64,000 bases of DNA from NCBI RefSeq assembly GCF_900475595.1, contig NZ_LS483397.1:1087001-1151000 (forward strand), given 5' to 3'. Under the pieces are notes generated by a model. That model was not told the origin of the DNA, did no database searches, and saw nothing but the letters and a program-made list of their open reading frames with translations. This document shows, piece by piece, positions 1 to 9,234 of this stretch (positions are counted from its first letter, which is position 1; every line of letters begins with the position of its first letter). Both the position numbers and the translations under genes were made by a program. This DNA is from Streptococcus uberis. GTDB taxonomy: Bacteria; Bacillota; Bacilli; Lactobacillales; Streptococcaceae.

Positions 1-858
1 ATTAAGATATCGAGCAAATAAATCTTCCATAGCTGACAAATCACCTTTTGAATGGTATTGATCAAAAGCCTGATAGTAGGCTAATCTATCCGTAAACTTA
101 ATATTTATTGGAGGATAACCTGCTTTCATCAGCTCTAAATTAACTAATAATCTACCCGTACGGCCATTACCATCAATAAAGGGATGAATGCTTTCAAACT
201 CAATATGAAAAAGAGCCATTTTGGTAACAATATTTTCCCTGTTGCTTTCAAATTTGCTTAGGAGTTGTTCCATCATTGGACGGATAAGATATGGCTGAGC
301 TGGTTCATTAGCTGCTCCCATAATATGAACTGGGACTTTTCGATAAACACCACGGTCGTCTTTTTTATCTGATAAAACTAAATAGTGAATGTCCTTTATG
401 ACTTGTTCCGTTAAACTTTGTTTTTCAGAAACAAGATTACAAACATATCTGAAAGCCTCCTGATGTCCTATGGCTTCCATATGGTCTTTTAAAGGCTTCT
501 GATCAATTGTTAAGCCACGAAGTACCATGTCTGTTTCTCGCAGAGTTAGTGTATTTCCCTCAATAGCGTTTGAATTATAGGTAAATTCAACAGTAAATTC
601 TTCTAATAATCGTTCTAATTCTCCACTTGTTAGTGGTCGTAATGATTTCAGAACTTCCAATTTTTCTTCAATTAGAGGAATGAGACTAGCCGATTTTTTG
701 TATCTCCCATCTGACGGCTTTTTAGCATCAATTGGGATTTTCCATGCTCTGCCCTCTTGGAAAGCTCCTTCAATTTTGCCTTCCTGACAAAGGGTTCGAA
801 TACGCCTATCTGAAATTCCCCATAGAAGTGCTGCTTGTTTTACACTCATATAGTCCAT
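1..858 (-). CDS. Fic family protein with N-terminal HTH (3' end outside window)
   Basis: The minus-strand reading frame starts at ATG 858 and stays open for 286 codons to the window edge, so the C-terminus is missing. A GTGAGG ribosome-binding site precedes the ATG. The first ~50 residues look like a MerR/excisionase-type winged helix (VKQAALLWGISDRRIRTLC). A Fic_N-like region follows, with the motif SNAIEGN, which fits the (S/T)xxxE(G/N) inhibitory helix of self-restrained Fic enzymes. The catalytic Fic loop HPFIDGNGRTGR is intact. Fic proteins usually transfer AMP from ATP to a target hydroxyl; the target cannot be read from sequence. The DNA-binding domain suggests autoregulation or a chromatin-bound target, which is inference. 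No antitoxin-like gene is visible on the side inside the window. Confidence 0.9.
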   Translation of the reverse strand, partial: MDYMSVKQAALLWGISDRRIRTLCQEGKIEGAFQEGRAWKIPIDAKKPSDGRYKKSASLIPLIEEKLEVLKSLRPLTSGELERLLEEFTVEFTYNSNAIEGNTLTLRETDMVLRGLTIDQKPLKDHMEAIGHQEAFRYVCNLVSEKQSLTEQVIKDIHYLVLSDKKDDRGVYRKVPVHIMGAANEPAQPYLIRPMMEQLLSKFESNRENIVTKMALFHIEFESIHPFIDGNGRTGRLLVNLELMKAGYPPINIKFTDRLAYYQAFDQYHSKGDLSAMEDLFARYLN

Positions 859-984
859 ACATAACCTCACTTTCAAACCCAATTATACCATAGTTCGGAA
901 CAATAGATGATTTATCGGAATAACATTTTCAATTTAGCGGAACAATACAAGCTAAAATATCTTAAAATCATGGTTTCAGCCCAC

Positions 985-1017
985 CCAAAAAACAGCCCCC
1001 TTCCGTAGGGCTGCTTT
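985..1017 (-). terminator. Rho-independent terminator of the HAD phosphatase gene
   Basis: On the minus strand, CAGCCC and GGGCTG form a stem followed by TTTTTT, just past the stop of the phosphatase gene that ends at 1029. Confidence 0.8.
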
Positions 1018-1028
1018 TGTCTTTCTTC

Positions 1029-1883
1029 TTAAAGTGTCACATCCTTTAATTCTGGGATGTATTTGTAAAGGGCTTTGGCGATGCCGTCGTGGTCGTTGTC
1101 GTCTGTGACATCGTAAGCAACCTCTTTCAATTCATCGATGGCGTTGCCCATGGCGATGCCGTATTTAACATATTTAAGCATGGCCAAGTCATTTTGGGCG
1201 TCGCCGAAGGCCATCATTTCATCGCTTGAAATGCCCATTTCTTCGAAGGCTTTTTCGATAGCCACATCTTTTTCCACGCCCTTAGCATTGAATTCATAAT
1301 AGAAAGGCGCGGTCATTCCGGTACGGGCACGCTCTTTAAATGGCGCACCCATTTTTTCTGCATTTTCGGCCATATAATCAGATGAAGCTGCTACCAAAAT
1401 TTTTGATACTTCGAAATCCACGAAGTCTGCCAAATCAGCTTTTTCGCAGATCAAAAATTCATTAGAACGTGTCTCATATTGAATAATGTCCATATCACCA
1501 TTTGGCGTATGAATCATTCCCTTAAAGGCATCATTCAAATACATGTATTCATCCTTGTTAACCATGGGAATACAATCGAATTGCTTCAAGTGTTCCAAAA
1601 TTTCCTTAGCTAATTCTGTCGGCATAGCCTTCTCGTAATAGACTTCATTGGTCTGACTATTGATAATCAACCCACCATTGTAACAAATGAAAATGCCGTT
1701 ATTGTGCTCAAAATCTAACCAGCGACCAAAGCGTCTTAAACCATTTTCACTTCGAGCTGACGCAATAGCTAAACGGATACCCAATTTTTGAGCTTTTAAT
1801 AAAGCTTCCTTGGTTTCAACAGTAATCTCTTTTTGAGAGTTGGTCAAAGTGCCATCAATGTCTAAAATAATGGCTTTAATCAT
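1029..1883 (-). CDS. Cof-type HAD superfamily phosphatase (IIB)
   Basis: This 284-residue cytosolic protein begins with MIKAIILDIDGTLT, the DxDGT motif I of HAD phosphatases that carries the nucleophile aspartate. Motif IV is near residue 230 (MMAFGDAQNDLAML), followed by the Cof-family stretch YGIAMGNA. The C2-type cap lies between them. Such enzymes dephosphorylate sugar phosphates, FMN or similar small molecules; the substrate cannot be assigned here. A clear AAAGGAG site supports the start. The gene stands alone, with its own terminator downstream. Confidence 0.9.
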   Translation of the reverse strand: MIKAIILDIDGTLTNSQKEITVETKEALLKAQKLGIRLAIASARSENGLRRFGRWLDFEHNNGIFICYNGGLIINSQTNEVYYEKAMPTELAKEILEHLKQFDCIPMVNKDEYMYLNDAFKGMIHTPNGDMDIIQYETRSNEFLICEKADLADFVDFEVSKILVAASSDYMAENAEKMGAPFKERARTGMTAPFYYEFNAKGVEKDVAIEKAFEEMGISSDEMMAFGDAQNDLAMLKYVKYGIAMGNAIDELKEVAYDVTDDNDHDGIAKALYKYIPELKDVTL

Positions 1884-2093
1884 GACAAACTTTTCTCCTT
1901 TTCTTTTAAATACTTGAACAAGACTATAGACAAATCGTGATTAACTTGACAGTCTTAATTCTTGTATCAGCAATCTATTTCATGCTTATTTCTATTATTA
2001 CTATATCCTAAAATCAAATTTTTGTCGTCTTCTTTATGGATCAAACTATTAAAAATTTTAAAAAAAGAAAAATATCCTTACGCATAGATAATA

Positions 2094-2120
2094 AAACCCC
2101 TAATTCAACGAATTAGGGGT
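2094..2120 (-). terminator. Terminator of the DoxX-like gene
   Basis: CCCCTAATT and AATTAGGGG form a perfect 9-bp stem with a 5-base loop. On the minus strand it is followed by a TTTT-rich run, just past the stop at 2138. Confidence 0.8.
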
Positions 2121-2137
2121 AAATTAGATAGTGATAT

Positions 2138-2536
2138 CTAGTCCTTCTTTTTAGCTATGAAATTATCTACTCCCAATGCTCCGCTTCCTGTAAAGACAAA
2201 AAGGAAAAAAACAAAAGCGTACAAGGCATCAAGTTCACCTTTATTGACATAAGGCAGGAAAACATTGCCTGCTAATCCATGAAACATGAAATAAGCCACT
2301 GCCATTTGTCCAGATAAAATAAATGCTACTAAGCGTGTCGCAAGGCCAATTAAAACTAAAAAGCCAAAGACTAGTTCAATGATACCACCAACTCCAATTA
2401 AACTAGTTAATGGCACAACTTTACCACTGAAAGTGCCAAAAACCTTGTCTAAGCCATGAAAAATCATCATGTAACCCGTAACAATGCGAAGTAAGCCTAG
2501 GGCATATGGGGTAAAATTATCTATGTGTTTTTGCAT
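2138..2536 (-). CDS. DoxX family membrane protein
   Basis: The protein has about 132 residues and four hydrophobic segments, with the pattern LRIVTGYMMIFHGLDKV in the first helix, typical of the DoxX/SURF4-like family. I place the start at ATG 2536 because AGGAG lies six to seven bases upstream; an in-frame codon six residues earlier has no such site. DoxX proteins are small integral membrane proteins of uncertain role, linked in some bacteria to thiol or redox stress. The gene is monocistronic and ends at a strong hairpin. Confidence 0.8.
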   Translation of the reverse strand: MQKHIDNFTPYALGLLRIVTGYMMIFHGLDKVFGTFSGKVVPLTSLIGVGGIIELVFGFLVLIGLATRLVAFILSGQMAVAYFMFHGLAGNVFLPYVNKGELDALYAFVFFLFVFTGSGALGVDNFIAKKKD

Positions 2537-2684
2537 AATATCTCCTTCTTGCAAGTGTCATCTTATTTATCACTAGTTATTAATACTTGCTTGAAAAGTT
2601 TACCTTATTGTCATTACTTTTGCAATAGCTTAGCTCATTATTCATTATATTTTTTGTATTTTTAATAATATCTATCATTGAGAC

Positions 2685-2713
2685 AAAAAAGCCATTTCAA
2701 AGGAAATGGCTTT
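2685..2713 (-). terminator. Terminator of the aldo/keto reductase gene
   Basis: GCCATTTC and GAAATGGC form an 8-bp stem, followed by TTTTTT on the minus strand. Confidence 0.8.
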
Positions 2714-2740
2714 GCTGTTTCTTAATGTAAAAAGACTGGA

Positions 2741-3583
2741 TTAGAAATCTGTTTCATCTGGGTTTTTCTGCATTTTAACACCTTCGACTTGGTCTAATTT
2801 GACCATATCTTCTTCTGATAATTCAAAATCAAAGATATCTAGGTTTGCTTCAATATTTTTTGGAGTAACAGATTTTGGTAATGGTAAGAAGCCTTTTTGT
2901 AAGCTCCAACGTAAGGCAACTTGTGCTACTGAGCGACCATTAGCTTCTGCAACTTCTTTTGCCATGGCATTGTCAAAAATAGTTCCTGTTCCAAGTGGAC
3001 TATAAGCTTCTAACAAAATATCATGTTTTTGGCAAAATGCAACCAACTCTTCTTGAGGGCAACCTGGCGCTAGTAAGACTTGGTTGACATGTGGTTTGAT
3101 TTCGGAAGTTTCAAATAAAGCTTCTAAGTGGTGGATCATAAAGTTGGAAACACCAATGGCTCTAACTTTTTTAGCTTTATAGGCTTCTTCCATAGCTTTC
3201 CAAGCACCTGCATTACCAGCTTTCCAAGCATCATTTTCACGTAAAGCTTTTGGATTTGGCCAGTGAATTAGAAGTAAATCCACATAATCAACACCAAGTG
3301 TTTCAAGTGATTTATCGATAGATGCTTTTGCCAACTCATAATCATGTTTGTCATTCCAAACCTTGGTTGTTAAGAAAATATCTTCACGAGGAATACCACT
3401 GTCAGCAATGGCTTTTCCGACACTCGCTTCATTGCGATAAATTTGCGCTGTATCGACATGCGTATAACCAACTTTTAAAGCATGAGCAACGCTATTATAA
3501 GCTTCTTCGCCATCAGGAATTTGCCATGTCCCAAAACCAATTTTGGGAATCGTTACGCCGTTTGAAAGTGTATAAGTTTCCAT
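2741..3583 (-). CDS. Aldo/keto reductase (2,5-diketo-D-gluconate reductase type)
   Basis: The start at 3583 is preceded by AAGGAGG and gives METYTLSNGVTIPKIGFGTWQ, the usual N-terminus of this family (280 residues). The catalytic tetrad is recognisable: the Asp and Tyr of HVDTAQIYRNE, the Lys of FLTTKVWND and the His of LLIHWPNP. The C-terminal NADPH-binding segment LPKSVTPKNIEANLDIF is present. It reduces carbonyl compounds with NADPH in the cytosol; the physiological aldehyde or ketone is unknown. A second, related reductase lies at 17993-18847, but only that one has the MerR-type promoter. Confidence 0.9.
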   Translation of the reverse strand: METYTLSNGVTIPKIGFGTWQIPDGEEAYNSVAHALKVGYTHVDTAQIYRNEASVGKAIADSGIPREDIFLTTKVWNDKHDYELAKASIDKSLETLGVDYVDLLLIHWPNPKALRENDAWKAGNAGAWKAMEEAYKAKKVRAIGVSNFMIHHLEALFETSEIKPHVNQVLLAPGCPQEELVAFCQKHDILLEAYSPLGTGTIFDNAMAKEVAEANGRSVAQVALRWSLQKGFLPLPKSVTPKNIEANLDIFDFELSEEDMVKLDQVEGVKMQKNPDETDF

Positions 3584-3688
3584 AGTAACCTCCTTGATTA
3601 CATTGCTAGTTTCGTAGCTATTATCTTTTCTCATCTGACAAGTGCTAATTTGCATGTTTAGAGTCGCCAGTATGAGAATTGTTTTACA

Positions 3689-3718
3689 TATTCATTTTAA
3701 CAGGTTTGGGGATGTCAA
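3689..3718 (-). promoter_or_regulatory. Possible promoter of the aldo/keto reductase gene
   Basis: On the minus strand TTGACA (3713-3718) lies 18 bases from TGAATA (3689-3694), about 100 bases upstream of the start codon. The -35 is consensus and the -10 is weak. Confidence 0.4.
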
Positions 3719-3841
3719 ATCAAGAGTTTAATTTCTTTTTTGAAAAGGATTTCAACGTTAGGGAAAAGCTGAACCTCTAATACCTATTTTCCTCATTTGA
3801 TGTGTCAGGATCCCCACCTCAAAGGCGCTAGCCTGATTTTG

Positions 3842-5032
3842 CTAGATCACCAAACCAAGCAGCATAACAAGGACGATGATCAAGGGAGCGGGCACCTTTT
3901 TACTCAAAAGCGTTAGGGTCGTTATCAGAACCACTATGGCAGATATGAGGTTAAGGGGTAAGCTTGTTAATTGGGTGATGGCGGTTAGGGTAATCAAGGC
4001 CGCTACGGTTAAAGTAACTCCATTTAAAAAGTATTTGATGTAGCTGAGCTTACGGAAATGTTGCCATAAGGGGGTCATGAAAAAGACCAAAAGGGTTCCG
4101 GGTAGGAAAATCATCAGTCCACCAAGGATACCAATCAAGAGTCCGAAGCTTGCATCCGCAAAGGATCGTGCTGCTACAAAAGCTGCAAAGCTAAAGAGTG
4201 GGCCTGGAACGGCTTGGTCAAAGGCATAGCCTGTTAAAAAGTCAGACTGTGTTAGCAGGTGTTGGCTCTTCACTAAGTCTTGAATCATAAGCGGAATAAT
4301 GACTTGTCCCCCGCCAATAACAGAATAGCCATAGCGATACATAGAGGCAAAAAGAGATAAAAGCGGTTGATGCCATTGATCCAACAGTTGAAAAATGATA
4401 GCAAATAGAGCAATCAGCCACACATACTTCCAACCTGCCTGACGCCATTTAAAATGCAAGCCTTGCCCTTTGACTATACCTTGTCGCCAATAAGGTAAAC
4501 TCCTCAAAATCCCACCTAACATGAGTAAAAGGAAAACCATCCAGACAGATAAATCAATGGTTAAAAAGGCAAGAATACCCATCATTAGGAAAAAAGCTAA
4601 GCTTCTCAGATCAATGACCACTTTACGTGTCAGATTTATGGCTGCATAAATGATAAAAGCGATGGCTGCCGCGGGTAAATAAGTTACTAAGTTCTGCCAA
4701 AGATGATTCCCTTTGAAAAAATGGAAGAATAATCCCAAGGTCGACATCATCAGAACTGCAGGCCCTATCCAAATCAAGAAAGTCAGTAAAGCTAATTTCT
4801 TTCCTCCTAGATGATAACCAATTGCTGTGATGGTTTGAGTACTGGAGGGACCTGGAACAATTGAAAAGAGACCAATCAATTCACTCAGTTCTTCTTCAGT
4901 AATATAAGACCTTTTTTGAATCAATTGATGGGCAAAAACACCATAATGCGCTTCAGGTCCACCATAAGAGGCCAAAGAACATAAAAAGACGTCTTTTAAA
5001 AATTGTTTATGGGATAAGGTTTTGAAAGTCAT
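3842..5032 (-). CDS. chrA: ChrA-type chromate/anion transporter, two-domain form
   Basis: This is an integral membrane protein of about 396 residues with two homologous halves. The first half carries SYGGPEAHYGVF and VPGPSSTQTITAIGY and the second GGGQVIIPL and AVPGPLFSFAAFVAA, the paired motifs of the CHR family. The internal start at 5032 (MTFKTLSHKQF) has GGAGAA at good distance and is preferred over an upstream in-frame codon. Characterised relatives export chromate, but many homologues are untested, so anion export is the safer claim. The gene is monocistronic. Confidence 0.85.
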   Translation of the reverse strand: MTFKTLSHKQFLKDVFLCSLASYGGPEAHYGVFAHQLIQKRSYITEEELSELIGLFSIVPGPSSTQTITAIGYHLGGKKLALLTFLIWIGPAVLMMSTLGLFFHFFKGNHLWQNLVTYLPAAAIAFIIYAAINLTRKVVIDLRSLAFFLMMGILAFLTIDLSVWMVFLLLMLGGILRSLPYWRQGIVKGQGLHFKWRQAGWKYVWLIALFAIIFQLLDQWHQPLLSLFASMYRYGYSVIGGGQVIIPLMIQDLVKSQHLLTQSDFLTGYAFDQAVPGPLFSFAAFVAARSFADASFGLLIGILGGLMIFLPGTLLVFFMTPLWQHFRKLSYIKYFLNGVTLTVAALITLTAITQLTSLPLNLISAIVVLITTLTLLSKKVPAPLIIVLVMLLGLVI

Positions 5033-5127
5033 CGCTATTCTCCAATTATAGTTTTCTGAAAATCTTATCACTTCTATTCTAGCATAGTGATTAGAAATAT
5101 CTAAAAAAGAAGCTTTTTATAGACAGT

Positions 5128-5155
5128 CAAAAAGCTACCCTAAGGCAGCCTTTTT
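5128..5155 (-). terminator. Terminator of the PsiE-like membrane protein gene
   Basis: A 9-bp stem with two G-U pairs (AAGGCTGCC with GGTAGCTTT) is followed by TTTT on the minus strand, directly downstream of the stop at 5160. Confidence 0.65.
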
Positions 5156-5159
5156 AAGA

Positions 5160-5777
5160 TTAATAAACCCCTCTGATCACTTCAACACGGCTAATCTCAT
5201 CACCATGCATTTTTTCAACTCTGAGGGCAACATTCTTTAAGTAGACAATGGATCCCACTGAAATCGTTTTGTTGTCTTCATTTAATTTGCGGGTCATATA
5301 AGTCTTCAAGGTATCGTCTTTTTCAGCTTGAATATTAATTCTAGCCATAACGTTAACCATTTTAATTTTATGATTAGCCCGGATAATCATACGGGTCGCA
5401 TTATCAAATTGAATAAAGAGGTAACGACGAATAGCAAATAAGACGGCTACAGCAATAATGCCTAATAAGAAATCCGATATACTGGGATGATCCACAATTA
5501 ATTGGCGGGTTAAGGCAAATAAAAGTACTTCTATCACTGTCCCAGGGGATGGTTTCGAAAGCATCTTAATCAACTCCACACCAACCGCCAAAGACATAGC
5601 ACGTGATAGGACCACTTCAAACAAACGATCATTATCAATTTTACTAGAGAGAAATCCAGGCAGTTCACTAATCAATGAAAAAGCAAAGAAAACCATTGCT
5701 ACCATTAATATAAATGATAGAACCATCTCTAAATAATGGGAAACTTCTGTTTCAATATCTTGTAGGTATTTTCTCAC
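5160..5777 (-). CDS. Predicted membrane protein, PsiE-like
   Basis: The protein has 205 residues and about four hydrophobic segments in residues 18-130, then a soluble C-terminal part of ~70 residues. The membrane part resembles the phosphate-starvation-inducible PsiE family in layout. The tail (KDDTLKTYMTRKLNEDNKTISVG) looks like a small regulatory domain, but I cannot name it with certainty. The start has an AAAGGAGA site. There is no operon partner, and no function is claimed. Confidence 0.7.
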   Translation of the reverse strand: MRKYLQDIETEVSHYLEMVLSFILMVAMVFFAFSLISELPGFLSSKIDNDRLFEVVLSRAMSLAVGVELIKMLSKPSPGTVIEVLLFALTRQLIVDHPSISDFLLGIIAVAVLFAIRRYLFIQFDNATRMIIRANHKIKMVNVMARINIQAEKDDTLKTYMTRKLNEDNKTISVGSIVYLKNVALRVEKMHGDEISRVEVIRGVY

Positions 5778-5849
5778 AACATCTCCTTTTTTCTAAAAAT
5801 CTTTAGTATTATCATACCATATTTGCCCTATGAGGAATAGTTTGGTGCT

Positions 5850-7022
5850 TTAAGGTTTTTGCAATTGCTCCTTAAACCAAGCCTTGGTTAAGTGCAAATA
5901 GGCTTGACTCCCTAAATTACCATCAACACGATCAAAAGCATGATTGGTAAAAGGAATAATAACCAGTTTATTGGGAATACCATGTTTGGTTAAAACCTCA
6001 GAAAGATGATAGGTCGCCTCTTGCGGTACCAGTGTATCTCGTTGACCTGCAATTAATAAGGTGGGTGGTGTCTTTGTAGAAACAGCATTTTTAGGGGTTC
6101 GTTCTGCATATTTCTCAGGCATTTGATCCGGTCGACCACCAAAATAGGAAAGAACCATAGCTTTAGCTGTGTCGCCTTTAATAGGGTCATCATTCTCATA
6201 AAAAGTCTGCGGGTCAGCAACAGGGTATGAAGCTGCAACAGCCGACACTTTTGGCAGTGGTCTTCCCCCCACTTCCTTGTAACTGCCATTATTAATTTTA
6301 TAGGCTAATTCCAAAGCCAGGTTTCCCCCAGCAGAAATACCAGTAACCGCCAAACGGTCTGTCGACCCACCGTAATCCTTAGCATGTTTTTTTACCCAAG
6401 CGAAACCTTCCGCCAATTGCTTTTCCGTCAAGTCTGACAGATGGCGCTTCCGATTGGATAAATCGTAATCCAGACTAAAGACAACATAATCATCTTTAGC
6501 AAAAGATTGCCAATAATAAGCATGAGAGGAACGATGGCCTGCCACCCAACCCCCACCATGAATGAAAATCAAAACAGGCTTATCCTTGATCTTGTTTTTG
6601 GTATAGTAGACATTCAATTTGAGATCACCATAAGGCGATTTGGTATAAGATTTAACATCTACTGAAACCCCAGGATTTTCTTCCGCCTGATAGGACTTCA
6701 AAAAACTGACGTCTGCACCCAAGTGATTAAGGTTGGTTTCAATAGACAAAACAATATAAGCCCCACACAGAAAACTAATCAAGGCTATCGCGGCGTTGAC
6801 AAGATGCCAGTGACTCTTTTGATGCCGCAAAGCAAGAAACAAACTAACCAGGAAAACCACAGCCAGCAAAGGTAGCCAAAGCCTAACATAAGGAACGGTG
6901 TAGTGATTAGCTACCGAACCCAAATAGGGAATAGGGAAAAGCGTAGCCAAGTTGAAAACCAATAGGGTTACAATCACTCCTTCAAAGAGTAGATAAGCTA
7001 TTTTTTTTAAAATAAGTGCCAA
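5850..7022 (-). CDS. Membrane-anchored alpha/beta hydrolase (HSL/esterase type)
   Basis: The protein has 390 residues. Three hydrophobic segments occupy the first ~105 residues, then comes an esterase domain with HGGGW (oxyanion hole), GISAGG (nucleophile Ser), AGQRDTLVP (acid) and TNHAFD (His). This is the arrangement of hormone-sensitive-lipase-like carboxylesterases, here probably facing outward on a membrane anchor (inference). The start is uncertain: the frame is closed by a TGA three codons upstream, the first usable codon is TTG at 7022, and AAAGGGG directly abuts it, so the true initiator may be one to three codons further in. Confidence 0.8.
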   Translation of the reverse strand: MALILKKIAYLLFEGVIVTLLVFNLATLFPIPYLGSVANHYTVPYVRLWLPLLAVVFLVSLFLALRHQKSHWHLVNAAIALISFLCGAYIVLSIETNLNHLGADVSFLKSYQAEENPGVSVDVKSYTKSPYGDLKLNVYYTKNKIKDKPVLIFIHGGGWVAGHRSSHAYYWQSFAKDDYVVFSLDYDLSNRKRHLSDLTEKQLAEGFAWVKKHAKDYGGSTDRLAVTGISAGGNLALELAYKINNGSYKEVGGRPLPKVSAVAASYPVADPQTFYENDDPIKGDTAKAMVLSYFGGRPDQMPEKYAERTPKNAVSTKTPPTLLIAGQRDTLVPQEATYHLSEVLTKHGIPNKLVIIPFTNHAFDRVDGNLGSQAYLHLTKAWFKEQLQKP

Positions 7023-7090
7023 CCCCTTTCATAAAACTCTCTATCTAACTAGGTTAACAAAAGACCCCAAGTCTTGCAAATACTGACTGT

Positions 7091-7129
7091 AAAAAACGAG
7101 AAGTCTCAAGTGAGAACTTCTCGTTTTTT
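7091..7129. terminator. Strong bidirectional terminator
   Basis: ACGAGAAGT and ACTTCTCGT form a long stem flanked by A6 and T6, so it can act in both directions. It lies downstream of the ArsR-rhodanese gene on the minus strand. Confidence 0.85.
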
Positions 7130-7178
7130 CAAATTAAATGTCACACACAACTATACTTTCATAATCCCTAGGTATGTC

Positions 7179-7835
7179 TTACAACATTTCTCTTTGCCAT
7201 TCAAAGTGTGTCATGTTGACACTGTAAGCTTCAAATCCTAACTTGTTCAAATAAGCAGAGGCTTGATTGGCATATGGACAAAATCTTCCTCTACAATACA
7301 AAATAATCGGGATATCTTTTGGGATACAATCAACTTTATTTTCCAATTGATGATAAGGAATATTAATGGCGCCCTGAATATGATCTAGAGAGAACTCCTT
7401 TGGAATTCTGAGATCAATCAACTGGACTTCTTTTCGATCCGCTAAGACCAATGCTTCTTTCACTGATAATGTCTTTATAAAAGGATCACTCTGATCAAAT
7501 TCCGCTTCAATATACCTCAATTTTGGAGATTGCTCTTCACTCAATAAATGAATATCATTTAGAATATGTTCTATTCTATCTGATGAAATGCTATAAACAA
7601 TATATTTCCCATCCTTGAGACTATTAACGAGATTTGCTTCTTTCAACACTTGCAAATGTCTAGAAGTATTGGCAACAGTCATGTCAGAAATGCGCGCAAG
7701 TTGTTCAACAGTTTTACTTCCGTGAATTAATCGATGCAAAATCTCAATCCGTTTTTCACTCGATATTGCTTTGCCAATTTTAACATATTCTGAAAAAACT
7801 TGATCCATATAGTGTCTATCATTTTTTTCGAACAT
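7179..7835 (-). CDS. ArsR-family regulator fused to a rhodanese domain
   Basis: The 218-residue protein joins an ArsR winged helix (residues ~15-95, recognition helix around DMTVANTSRHLQVLK) to a rhodanese domain (residues ~125-215). The active-site loop is YCRGRFCPYAN with Cys181 as the expected persulfide acceptor; Cys186 and Cys170 are the only other cysteines. The HTH part has no cysteine, so it cannot sense metal through the classic ArsR CxC site. I infer that it senses sulfane sulfur or persulfide through the rhodanese cysteines and represses the neighbouring operon. The gene has its own promoter and terminator and lies just after the transporter operon. Confidence 0.9.
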   Translation of the reverse strand: MFEKNDRHYMDQVFSEYVKIGKAISSEKRIEILHRLIHGSKTVEQLARISDMTVANTSRHLQVLKEANLVNSLKDGKYIVYSISSDRIEHILNDIHLLSEEQSPKLRYIEAEFDQSDPFIKTLSVKEALVLADRKEVQLIDLRIPKEFSLDHIQGAINIPYHQLENKVDCIPKDIPIILYCRGRFCPYANQASAYLNKLGFEAYSVNMTHFEWQREML

Positions 7836-7861
7836 TTAAGAATTTCCTCCAAGTTTCCTCA

Positions 7862-7890
7862 ATTATATCACAATCTGAAAACATTCAAAA
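7862..7890 (-). promoter_or_regulatory. Promoter of the ArsR-rhodanese gene with a half-operator
   Basis: On the minus strand an extended -10 (TGATATAAT, hexamer 7862-7867) lies 17 bases from TTTTGA (7885-7890). The 7-mer CATTCAA (7882-7888) overlaps the -35 and equals one arm of the palindrome in the upstream operon promoter. Confidence 0.55.
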
Positions 7891-7908
7891 TCAAAAGATA
7901 TTTTTGAT

Positions 7909-7945
7909 AAAAAAAAGAGAACTTGACGGTGAGTCTAAATTCTCT
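7909..7945 (-). terminator. Terminator of the sulfur transporter operon
   Basis: A stem of GAGAA/TTCTC continued by TTTAGAC/GTCAAG (one bulge) precedes a run of eight T on the minus strand. It separates the operon from the ArsR-rhodanese gene. Confidence 0.75.
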
Positions 7946-7964
7946 AATAGGGCAAGCATTCACA

Positions 7965-9224
7965 TTATAAATTTACTTTCTGAGCAACCTTATTTCCAAG
8001 TATTCCACCTAATACCAAGAAGATTAAGAAAACCCAACCAGATAATGAAAAGTTTGCGATTGGTGTATATAATGCTCCAACATTACAACCATTTGATAAA
8101 CGTGTTCCAAATCCCATTAATAAGCCACCTAAAATATAAAAAGTTGCTTCTTTAGATGTGATTTTGAGTTCAGACTTAAAGACTTTAAGAAAAGTACCTG
8201 AGGTTAATAAAAATAATAGTGTCCCCATGATGATTCCAAAGTTTTGAACACTGACTGGGTGTTGGAAAAATGGTGTTGTAAATGCAGGTTCAGGCATGTG
8301 CGTAAAACTAGATAACTGAGACGCTTTGACCCCAAAAAGCATTAATCCTTTTCCAAACCAAAGTCCATAAGGAGTTGAAGCACCCCAACCCGCTTTAGTG
8401 ATACCCATCAATAGGGTAAATAAGCTTGCTAAAATAACGGCAGCTTTTCGTAATGACCAAGCATTGACAAAAAGACGTTGATACCAATCCGTTTCAGACG
8501 TTACTTCTTTATGAGAATCAGTAACTTCGATATCTTGAATTTTTTCACCAAAATGCCCAGTATAAGTGCCTGATTGCTTACGCTTTTCTTCATATAGATG
8601 AGCTAAATAGATGATAATTGCTGATAACAAACCCGTTAAAATCAAAGCACCTAAGTAACCTTTCATCCCATCCCACTTGAAAAGATCGGGTAAGTAAACT
8701 CCACCATACAATTTAGAACCTACCTCACTAGTAAACCAAGAATCTTTAACTATAGAACTTGTGTTTTGAATAGGGAATCCAATGAAAACACCAAATGCAA
8801 AAAAGATAAGGGTAATTAGTGCTCTTGGTAAAGCTGTTACTAAGTCGGTTAAAACACCTGAAGCACAGCAAGACGAAAAAGTCATCCCAAAACCAAATAA
8901 AATCCCACCAAGTATCAAACCTACATTTATTGGATTAATCCAAAGATCAAACTTTGTAGGATCAGCATTCATCAAAAATGCTGTTGACAAGAGAGTTGTG
9001 AGGAAAAACATCATCATCATTGTTCTCATTAATCGTGTTGAACCTGTGCGATAAGCGCGGTTCACACTGCCTGCAAAACCTGTATAACCCCTACTTAAGG
9101 TATATCCTAGAGCAACTCCAATAATTAACCTAAAGTAAAGCATATCTGAACTCAATAAAAATTTTCCTAAAACGAGTAAAAGTATCGCTAAAAGAAATCC
9201 TAACATTTTTTCTATATTTTTCAT
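7965..9224 (-). CDS. YeeE/YedE family sulfur-compound transporter (double-length)
   Basis: This membrane protein of 419 residues has two YeeE/YedE (DUF395) repeats. The first contains FGFGMTFSSCCASG with Cys119 and Cys120, the second FGTRLSNGCNVGALY with Cys380. These buried cysteines are characteristic of the family; thiosulfate uptake through such cysteines is known for YeeE (TsuA). The double-length form corresponds to fused PmpA/PmpB-like halves. It lies ten bases after the permease gene and ends the reductase-permease-transporter operon, which supports import or handling of a reduced sulfur compound. The exact substrate is not known. Confidence 0.85.
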   Translation of the reverse strand: MKNIEKMLGFLLAILLLVLGKFLLSSDMLYFRLIIGVALGYTLSRGYTGFAGSVNRAYRTGSTRLMRTMMMMFFLTTLLSTAFLMNADPTKFDLWINPINVGLILGGILFGFGMTFSSCCASGVLTDLVTALPRALITLIFFAFGVFIGFPIQNTSSIVKDSWFTSEVGSKLYGGVYLPDLFKWDGMKGYLGALILTGLLSAIIIYLAHLYEEKRKQSGTYTGHFGEKIQDIEVTDSHKEVTSETDWYQRLFVNAWSLRKAAVILASLFTLLMGITKAGWGASTPYGLWFGKGLMLFGVKASQLSSFTHMPEPAFTTPFFQHPVSVQNFGIIMGTLLFLLTSGTFLKVFKSELKITSKEATFYILGGLLMGFGTRLSNGCNVGALYTPIANFSLSGWVFLIFLVLGGILGNKVAQKVNL

Positions 9225-9234
9225 TCTGTCTCCT

